Of a stretch of 6,003 bases of DNA, positions 1 through 6,003 are shown piece by piece. The notes beneath the pieces were generated by a model. The model saw only the letters and a program-made list of their open reading frames with translations, made no database searches and was not told the origin of the DNA. Source of the DNA: an uncultured Mycoplasmataceae bacterium (GTDB lineage Bacteria > Bacillota_I > Bacilli_A > Mycoplasmatales > Mycoplasmoidaceae); the NCBI GenBank assembly GCA_949289925.1, contig CASEPW010000093.1, forward strand, positions 1 to 6,003, read 5' to 3'. Numbering within the stretch: the first letter of the stretch is position 1; each line of letters starts with the position of its first letter. The translations under genes were made by a program, and so were the position numbers.

Positions 1-1760
1 CGGGTTATGGAACACAAATTGATATTTATTTAAAAAAAGATAATTCTATTATGGTTAAAGATAATGGTAGAGGAATTCCTATTGAAAAAAATAAGGATAC
101 AGGAATTTCAACTGTTGAAACAATTTTAACTGTTTTACATGCTGGTGGTAAATTTGATGAAGATGCATATGCAACAGCAGGAGGATTACATGGTGTTGGT
201 GCGTCAGTAGTTAATGCGCTAAGTGAATGATTAATTTGTACTGTTTCTCGTGGTGGAAAAGTATATGAAGCTAAATTTGCTAAAGGTGGTTCTGTTATTA
301 CTCAACCTTTAATGCAAATTGGAGAAGCAAAAAAAACAGGTACAATTATTCATTTTAAACCTGATCCTACTATTTTCCCTGATACTACATTTAGACCTGA
401 AATCATTGTTGAAAGATTAAGAGAAGCAGCATTCTTATTTAAAGGGTTAAAAGTTAATTTTATTGATGAAATCAATGCAAAATCTTATGCTTTTGTTGCA
501 GAAAAAGGGGTTGAAGAATTTGTTAGTTATATAAATGAGGGAAGAAATACAATTTCTCCAATTGCTTATTTTAAAGGTGAACAATCTAAAATTCAAGTTG
601 AAGTTGCAATACAGTATGCTGATGATATAAATGAAGCAATTGTTTCATTTGCTAACTCTATTAAAACTAATGAGGGTGGTTCTCATGAGACTGGTTTTAA
701 GGCTGCATTAACTGAAGTTTTCAATGAATACGGAAGAAAATGAGATTTAATAAAAGCAAAAGATAAAAATTTAGAATCTTCTGATGTTAGAGAAGGTATT
801 GGTGCAGTTATCTCTGTAAAAGTTCCTGAAAAACTTATAAGTTATGAAGGTCAAACTAAAAACAAACTATTTACACCTGAAGCTAGAGATGCAACAAAGA
901 AAATTGTCCAAACACAATTAGGTTTTTGATTTGAAGAAAATAAAAAAGAAGCAACAAAAATAATTAATAAAGCATTGTTAGCGAGAGAAGCAAGAGTTGC
1001 AGCAAGAAAAGTAAGAGAAAATGTTAAGAAAACAAAAGGAAACAAGGCTGATCGTATTCTTTCTGGAAAACTTACACCTGCACAATCAAAAGATTATGAA
1101 AATAATGAATTGTTTATTGTTGAAGGGGACTCGGCTGGAGGTTCTGCTAAATTAGGTAGAGATAAAAAATATCAAGCAATTCTTCCATTAAAAGGTAAAG
1201 TTATTAATGTTGAAAAAGCAAAAGTATCTGATGTTTTAAAGAATGAAGAAATTGGGACAATTATTACATGTTTAGGAGCAGGAGTTCTAAAAGATTTTGA
1301 TGTTAAAAAAATTAGATACAACAAAGTTATTATTATGACTGATGCTGATACAGATGGTGCGCATATTCGAATATTATTACTAACAATGTTTTATAGATAT
1401 ATGAGACCATTAATTGAAAATGGACATGTTTATATAGCTTTACCTCCGTTGTATAAATTAATTAACAAGAGAACAAAAGAATTCTTTTATGCTTGAGATG
1501 AAACTCAATTAGAAGAATTAAAGAAACAAAACCCACAATATGAAATCCAAAGATATAAAGGGTTAGGTGAAATGAATTCTGATCAATTATGAGACACAAC
1601 AATGAATCCAAAAACTAGAATGTTAATTAAAGTGTCAGTTGATGATGCTATTTTAGCTGAGAGACAAGTAAATATTTTAATGGGTGATAATGCATCAATA
1701 AGAAAAGATTGAATTAATGAAAATGTAAAATTCTCTTTGGAGGACGATAATGAGTTCTAA
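1..1760 (+). CDS. parE: DNA topoisomerase IV subunit B (ParE), 5'-truncated by window edge
   Basis: ATPase subunit of topoisomerase IV, which with ParC unlinks replicated chromosomes. The frame starts with the codon at base 3 and runs 585 codons to TAA at 1758-1760; about 50-60 N-terminal residues lie outside the window. Numbering visible residues from base 3, the GHKL ATPase shows DNGRGIP (20-26) and the ATP-lid [10 protein letters not shown] (63-72). The QTK loop with its ATP-sensing lysine is at 284-286. The TOPRIM domain has EGDSAGG (374-380) and the metal-binding DADTD (447-451), followed by GLGEMN (520-525). ParE rather than GyrB is indicated by DADTDGAHI (GyrB usually has DADVDGAHI), by the PDPTIF segment, and by parC following directly. 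Six in-frame TGA codons (228, 741, 927, 1494, 1590, 1710) fall where the family can carry Trp, for example QLW after GEMN, so they are tryptophan codons and the gene is intact. The C-terminus looks natural and the last 11 bases overlap parC. Confidence 0.95.
1739..1743 (+). promoter_or_regulatory. Ribosome binding site of parC (GGAGG)
   Basis: GGAGG lies six bases before the ATG at 1750 and inside the last codons of parE. It is the strongest Shine-Dalgarno match in the window and fixes the parC start. Its position within the upstream gene means that ribosomes finishing parE could restart on parC, which would help keep the two subunits in balance. Confidence 0.8.
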
Positions 1761-4263
1761 TAAAAATGTTATATTAAGAGATTTAGATAGAATAATGAAT
1801 GAATCATTTGCAAAATATGCAAAATATATTATTCAAGATAGAGCTTTACCAGATATAAGAGATGGTTTAAAACCTGTTCAAAGAAGAATTCTATATGCAA
1901 TGTATGATTTAGGCATATTATATGATCATCCATATAAAAAATCAGCTAGAACAGTTGGTGAAGTAATTGGTAAGTATCACCCACATGGTGACTCATCTAT
2001 TTATGAAGCTATGGTAAGAATGTCTCAAGAATGAAAAAATAATTTACCATTACTCGATATGCATGGTAATAAAGGATCTATTGATGGAGATGGCGCAGCT
2101 GCCATGAGATATACCGAATGTAGATTGTCAAAAACAGGTCAATTATTATTAGAAAATATTGAAAAAAATACAATTAAATTTATTCCAAATTTTGATGATT
2201 CAGAAAAAGAACCATCTTATTTACCTGCTTTAATTCCAAATTTACTAATTAATGGTTCAACAGGTATTGCAGCAGGTTATGCAACAAACATTCCACCATT
2301 CAATCCAATTGAAGTTTTTGATGCTATCATTCATAGAATAGATAATCCTGATTGTTCTAATAAAGAAATAGCAAAGATTTTAAAAGGACCTGATTTTCCA
2401 ACTGGGGGTATAATTCAAGGTAAATCTGGTATTATTGAATCTTTTGAAACTGGAAAAGGAAAATTTGTTATTAGAGCAAAAATAATAGAAAAAGAAGTTT
2501 CAAAAAAATTAAAACAATTAATTATCACTGAAATTCCATATGAAACTAACAAATCTGCTATTATTAAAGCAATTGATGATTTAGTATATGATAACAAGAT
2601 AAGTGGTATTATTGAAACAAGAGATGAAAGTGATAAAAATGGTATTTCAATAGTTATTGATATTGAATCAAGTAAATCTACTGAAGTTATCAAGAACTTT
2701 TTGTATAAAAATACACCATTACAAATTTCTTATGCAATAAATTTTGTTTGTATTGTTGATAGAAAACCAGTTTTAGCTCCTATTACATATGTTTTAGATG
2801 CATATTTAAAACATGCTTTTGATGTTATAGTTAAAACTACTCAATTTGATTTAGAAAAGGCTGAAAAGAGAAATGAAATATTAACAGGATTAATAAAAGC
2901 AATATCTATTTTAGATGAAGTTATAGAATTAATTAGAAAATCTACTTCAAAAGATGATGCTAAAAATAGATTATGTGAAAAATTTGGTTTTAGCGAAGTA
3001 CAAGCTGAAGCAATCGTTCAATTACGTTTATACAAATTAACATCTACTGATGTGCAAGCTTTAAAAGATGAAAAAGCACAACTTAACATTATAATTGAAG
3101 AATTAAAACAATTATTAAATTCAAAAGAATTACAAAAAAATCATTTAAAGAAAATATTACGTGATTATAAAACTATTTTCCCACATCAAAGAAGAACTAA
3201 AATTGAAGCAGAAATTGAAAAAATTGTAATTAATGATTCTGATATTTTAGAAAATAAAGATGTGGTAGTAATGGTAACTAAAGATGGTTATATTAAAGCT
3301 ACATCAAAACGTTCTATTGAATCTAGTGAATATGGTGAAATTAATTTAAAATCTGGTGATATTTTAATTAATATGTTTGAATCTAATACATTAGATCAAG
3401 TTATTTTAATTACAAATGTAGGGCAATATATTTCAGTTCCAACACATAAAATTAAAAATATGAAATATAAAGATACTCCAGAACATTTAAATAACATTTT
3501 AACAATTAATTCTTTTGATGAAATTGTTAATGCTTTTAATACAAAAGCTGTATTAAATGTAAAAAAAGTTTTATTAATATGTACTAAAAACGGAATTATT
3601 AAAAGAGTTGATCTTAGCGATTTAACATTATCAAAAAATGCTAAAGCATCAACTATTATGAATTTAAAAGATAATGATAAGATAGTTTCAGCAACACTAG
3701 TTGATGATAATGTTAAATATGATATTGTTTGTTTAACAAAATTAGGTTTAGGTTTAAGATTTGATATAGAGGAAGTTCCAATAATAGGTAGAACTGCTGC
3801 AGGAGTAAAAGCAATGAAGTTAACTCCTAATGATGAGATTGTTGCTTGTGCTGTTACACAATCTCCACAAACAGATAATTTATTAATTACATCAGATCGT
3901 GGATTAAAACGTATATATCCTGAAGCTATAACAAAAACTCATCGTGCTAATATGGGAAGAATGATTATGAATCAAACAAAAACAAACCCTGCATCATTAA
4001 TTAATGCTTTTACAGTTCATAATCGTGATATATTAAATGTTATGGATAAAGAATTGAAAATACATTCAATTAAATGTTCAGATATTGCTTTAACAGATTT
4101 GGAATCTAGATTCTCTGAAGCTAAGGTAAAAAATATAGTATGTTGTTATAAAGATGAATATTTATCTAAAGATCTTATTAGTGTTGACGAAGTGAATAAC
4201 AATTTAGCTGGTGATAAAAATTCTCAAAACAACTCAAATAATGATCAGGGAACTTTATTTTAA
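1750..4263 (+). CDS. parC: DNA topoisomerase IV subunit A (ParC)
   Basis: DNA-cleaving subunit of topoisomerase IV, 837 residues, close to the usual size (about 800 in Gram-positive bacteria). It reads through one TGA at 2032-2034 as Trp95, in the conserved SQ-x-W stretch. The winged-helix 5Y-CAP region carries [13 protein letters not shown] (39-51), the quinolone-determining HPHGDSS (77-83) with Ser82 and Glu86 in the quinolone-sensitive state, and the catalytic Tyr121 in [23 protein letters not shown] follows in the tower domain, and a helical coiled-coil arm covers roughly 330-495. The C-terminal beta-pinwheel shows regularly spaced blade strands starting near 505, 551, 607, 658 and 710, with a weak sixth near 764. 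No GyrA box (QRRGGKG type) is visible, which fits ParC and not GyrA. The protein ends in an Asn-rich linker and the tail DQGTLF. It overlaps parE by 11 bases and the next gene by 1. The motif [13 protein letters not shown] differs from the commoner DGDPPAAMRYTEA. Confidence 0.95.
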
Positions 4264-4265
4264 TG
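4247..4265 (+). promoter_or_regulatory. parC stop / yqeG start overlap (TAATG) with weak SD
   Basis: The parC stop TAA (4261-4263) and the yqeG ATG (4263-4265) share one base. A weak Shine-Dalgarno-like AGGGAA lies at 4247-4252, ten bases ahead of the ATG. The arrangement is typical of termination-reinitiation coupling, so yqeG translation probably depends mainly on ribosomes finishing parC. Confidence 0.6.
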
Positions 4266-4859
4266 CTTAATTATTCATCTTTTTTATTTTCACTTTTTAA
4301 TTATATTAGACCTAATATGTTTGTTAAAAGTATTGATGATATCAATCTTTCATTGTTAAAAAAATTAGGCATAAAATATGTTTTTTGTGATTTAGATAAT
4401 ACATTAGTTCCCCACTTTACAACAATCCCAACTAAATCTTCAATTGATTTTGTTAATCGTTTGCATGAATATGATATTAAATTAATAATTGTTTCTAATA
4501 ATTCAAAAAAAAGAGTAGAAAAATTTTGTATGTTATTTAATCCAGATGATTTTGTTTATAATGCAAAAAAACCTTTATTAACAAAAATAAAAAAAATGAT
4601 AAAAAAACACAATATTGATCTTGATGATGCAATTATGTTAGGAGATCAATTTATCACTGATGTATGAGCTGCTAACCGTTTAGGTATACGTTCAGTATTA
4701 GTTTTACCAATTATTAGATCAACAAATAAAAATATTTATAAAGATGAAAAGAATTTTTTATTAAGATTTTTAGAAAACTATATTTATAAGAAAATTCAAT
4801 TAACAAATGTATTAAGTGAAATTATAGATAAAATGGTGGATGAATATGAAATCTTATAA
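4263..4859 (+). CDS. yqeG: YqeG-family HAD-superfamily (subclass IIIA) phosphatase
   Basis: Predicted cytoplasmic Mg-dependent phosphatase of the YqeG family; its physiological substrate is not established. The protein has 198 residues once the TGA at 4665-4667 is read as Trp135, slightly longer than the roughly 170 of Bacillus YqeG. HAD motifs are in order: motif I DLDNT (43-47, nucleophile Asp43, acid/base Asp45), motif II VSNN (77-80), the motif III lysine in AKKP (101-104), and motif IV GDQFITD (127-133). The segment before motif I (RPNMFVKSI) aligns with LPDEFVKNI of the Bacillus protein as I recall it. That supports the ATG at 4263 over the internal Met19, which would cut into the conserved region. 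The N-terminus is hydrophobic and aromatic but is not a convincing signal or membrane segment. The gene sits between parC (1-base overlap) and yqeH (14-20-base overlap); yqeG-yqeH adjacency is conserved across Firmicutes and argues for a related role. Family assignment is firm, function is not. Confidence 0.92.
4835..4839 (+). promoter_or_regulatory. Ribosome binding site deciding the yqeH start (GGTGG)
   Basis: GGTGG ends one base before the first possible ATG (4840) and six bases before the second, in-frame ATG (4846). The normal spacing is met only for 4846, so that start is preferred. The site lies within the last codons of yqeG. It is an imperfect match to the GGAGGTG consensus, so confidence is moderate. 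Confidence 0.5.
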
Positions 4860-5910
4860 TGTTAAATGCAAAGGTTGTGGAATTTATTTAAATGATGACC
4901 CATCATCATTGGGTTTTGTAAAAAACTTTAATCCTGATAAAACAAAATATTGTAAAAGATGTTTTGATATAAAACATTACAATAAATGTTCTACAACAAT
5001 AGAAAATATAAATGAAATAAAAAATACATTAGATAATTTAGAATTAGATAATTATAATATCTTTATTGTTCTTGATGTTTTAGATTTAAAGAATTCATTA
5101 ATTGAAAAATATAAGAATTACAAAAATGTATATTATGTAATTAATAAAATGGATTTATTACCTGAAGGACATTACAAAGCTTTAACAGAAAAGAATATTA
5201 TAAATAATATAGATGAATTAGGATATGATTATCAATCTATTATCTTTTGTTCTACAAAATCAAATTCCTCAATTAAAAATATAAATGAAATAATTAAGAA
5301 ATCTAAAAATAAAAATATTTTTATTGGTAAATCTAATGTAGGTAAATCTTCCTTAATAAAGAAATTATGTGCATTAAATAAAGTCAAAGACAATATAATC
5401 GTTTCTAACTATTTAAATACCACAAATAATTTAAATAAAATTAAGATGAATAAATTCACAATTATAGATACTCCAGGTTTTATTAATGAAAAAAGTATTT
5501 TAAATTATATTAATTTAAAAGATGTTAAAAAAATTCAATATGATAATATTAATAAACCTAAGAATTATCAAGTATTTGAACCTAGAGTTTTTAAGATTGA
5601 AAATTTAGTTTCCTTAGTATTTGTTCCATATGAAAAAGCTAATGTTACTTTTTATTTAAGTGATCAATTAAATATTAGTACATCAAAGTATGATCAAAAT
5701 AAAGCTAGCAAGTTAAATAATATATCTAAAAATATTAGTTATATTGATAATGATGAAATTATTGAAGTATCAATAGAAAATTTAAATAAAAATAAGAATA
5801 ACATAGTAATTAGTGGTTTAGGTTTAGTTGCTTTTAAAAATATTAAAGATATCAAAATTTATATTAAGAAGGATGTTAATATTAATTTGTTAAATTATCA
5901 AATTATATAA
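4846..5910 (+). CDS. yqeH: Circularly permuted ribosome-assembly GTPase YqeH
   Basis: GTPase of the YqeH/NOA1 family, needed in Bacillus for 30S subunit assembly and 16S rRNA maturation. It has 354 residues from ATG 4846, or 356 from ATG 4840, close to the 366 of the Bacillus protein. An N-terminal zinc finger has CxxC pairs at 8/11 and 36/39. The G motifs come in the permuted order that defines the group: G4 NKMD (100-103), G5 STK (136-138), G1/P-loop GKSNVGKS (161-168), G2 TT (192-193), G3 DTPG (208-211). The C-terminal domain retains VISGLG near the end; in solved YqeH structures this part resembles the RNA-binding TRAP fold. It contains no tryptophan, hence no TGA. The G2 region reads LNTTN where other members have PGTTL. 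Asn and Lys are very frequent, as expected from the AT bias. It overlaps yqeG by 14 bases and is the last complete gene of the unit. Confidence 0.93.
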   Translation: MKSYNVKCKGCGIYLNDDPSSLGFVKNFNPDKTKYCKRCFDIKHYNKCSTTIENINEIKNTLDNLELDNYNIFIVLDVLDLKNSLIEKYKNYKNVYYVINKMDLLPEGHYKALTEKNIINNIDELGYDYQSIIFCSTKSNSSIKNINEIIKKSKNKNIFIGKSNVGKSSLIKKLCALNKVKDNIIVSNYLNTTNNLNKIKMNKFTIIDTPGFINEKSILNYINLKDVKKIQYDNINKPKNYQVFEPRVFKIENLVSLVFVPYEKANVTFYLSDQLNISTSKYDQNKASKLNNISKNISYIDNDEIIEVSIENLNKNKNNIVISGLGLVAFKNIKDIKIYIKKDVNINLLNYQII

Positions 5911-5940
5911 TCTATAAAATTATAGATTTCAATTATTTTT
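5909..5940 (+). terminator. Possible intrinsic terminator after yqeH
   Basis: AATCTATAA (5909-5917) and TTATAGATT (5920-5928) form a perfect 9-base inverted repeat around AA. It starts inside the yqeH stop codon (TAA 5908-5910). A T-rich run with ATTTTT at 5935-5940 follows after a short gap. The stem has only one G-C pair per arm and the T-run is not directly adjacent, so termination may be weak or partial. Near-perfect AT palindromes also arise by chance in DNA this AT-rich. Confidence 0.4.
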
Positions 5941-6003
5941 ATAGTTGGTAATGTATTAAGTTTTGGGGAAACTCTAAAATAAAAAGTAAAATTTTATTAA
6001 GGA
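5911..6003 (+). other. Intergenic region downstream of yqeH
   Basis: The only gap in the window, 93 bases, with no open frame. It holds the palindrome after yqeH and a small hairpin AGTTT-TGGGG-AAACT (5959-5973), whose GGGG stands out in this AT-rich DNA. TAAAAT hexamers at 5975-5980 and 5987-5992 could act as -10 boxes, but neither has a credible -35 box at normal spacing, so a promoter is possible but not shown. The last bases look like a ribosome binding site. Confidence 0.5.
5999..6003 (+). promoter_or_regulatory. Probable Shine-Dalgarno of the next gene (AAGGA)
   Basis: AAGGA forms the last five bases, preceded by an A/T-only stretch. If it is a Shine-Dalgarno sequence, a plus-strand start codon should fall within about 5-10 bases beyond the window. 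In Firmicutes yqeH is often followed by aroE, yqeI and nadD, but nothing here identifies the next gene. Confidence 0.35.

Noticed and set aside
741..975. Apparent break of parE into separate genes at in-frame TGA codons
   Set aside because: The frame is continuous in phase from base 3 to 1757 and the protein matches ParE throughout, so TGA is Trp and there is no frameshift or pseudogene.
851..1045. Minus-strand open frame of 64 codons opposite parE
   Set aside because: It lies wholly opposite the conserved parE frame, has no Shine-Dalgarno-like element that I see, and its Phe/Leu-rich composition is what the complement of AAA/GAA-rich coding DNA gives.
2032..2059. Apparent split of parC into a 94-codon and a 734-codon gene
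   Set aside because: The TGA at 2032-2034 stands at a conserved Trp position and the Met at 2059 is internal to the LLDMHGN segment, not a start.
2090..2105. GC-rich inverted repeat ATGGC-GCAGCT-GCCAT inside parC
   Set aside because: It encodes the DGAAAM residues just before the catalytic tyrosine. A 5-base stem in conserved coding sequence is most simply a by-product of the Gly/Ala codons.
2415..2693. Minus-strand open frame of 92 codons opposite parC
   Set aside because: It is a shadow of the parC frame. Its Ile/Leu/Ser-rich apparent hydrophobicity is explained by reverse complementing Lys/Glu/Asp codons.
4263..4320. Hydrophobic N-terminus of YqeG as a membrane anchor or signal peptide
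   Set aside because: The segment is short, broken by Asn and Arg-Pro, and its second half aligns with the normal N-terminal region of cytoplasmic YqeG proteins.
1..6003. Mobile element, CRISPR array, tRNA/rRNA gene or defence system
   Set aside because: No terminal repeats, regularly spaced repeats, cloverleaf-like segments or transposase/nuclease motifs were seen. The whole window is accounted for by four housekeeping genes and a 93-base gap.

Overview
The window is an AT-rich, gene-dense, single-strand stretch of a Mollicutes chromosome that reads TGA as tryptophan. Every tryptophan codon in the four genes is TGA (eight in all: six in parE, one in parC, one in yqeG) and no in-frame TGG is seen. 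With TGA read as Trp, the fragmentary open frames join into full-length, well-conserved proteins. Codon choice is strongly A/T-ended and arginine is mostly AGA with some CGT. This points to translation table 4 and to the Spiroplasma/Entomoplasma/Mesoplasma/Mycoplasma mycoides side of the class. The species cannot be fixed from the sequence alone.

Layout, all on the plus strand: (1) the 3' nine-tenths of parE, the ATPase/TOPRIM subunit of topoisomerase IV, entering from the left edge and ending at 1760; (2) parC, the DNA-breaking subunit of topoisomerase IV, 1750-4263; (3) a YqeG-family HAD phosphatase, 4263-4859; (4) the circularly permuted GTPase YqeH, starting at 4846 (or 4840) and ending at 5910; (5) a 93-base gap with an AT-rich hairpin that overlaps the yqeH stop codon, a small G-loop hairpin, and a Shine-Dalgarno-like AAGGA at the very last bases, which suggests another plus-strand gene just outside the window.

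All three gene junctions overlap (11, 1 and 14-20 bases), so the four genes look like one transcription unit with coupled translation. parE and parC together make topoisomerase IV, which unlinks daughter chromosomes. yqeG and yqeH are the classic Firmicutes neighbour pair, and YqeH acts in 30S ribosomal subunit assembly. No promoter for the unit is in view; it should lie upstream of parE, outside the window.

This is core housekeeping DNA. I found no mobile element, CRISPR array, RNA gene or recognisable new system. The points most worth a second look are the QGTLF tail at the extreme end of ParC, which resembles a sliding-clamp-binding peptide, the fusion of the topoisomerase IV genes to the ribosome-assembly pair by overlapping frames, and the altered switch-I (G2) sequence of YqeH.
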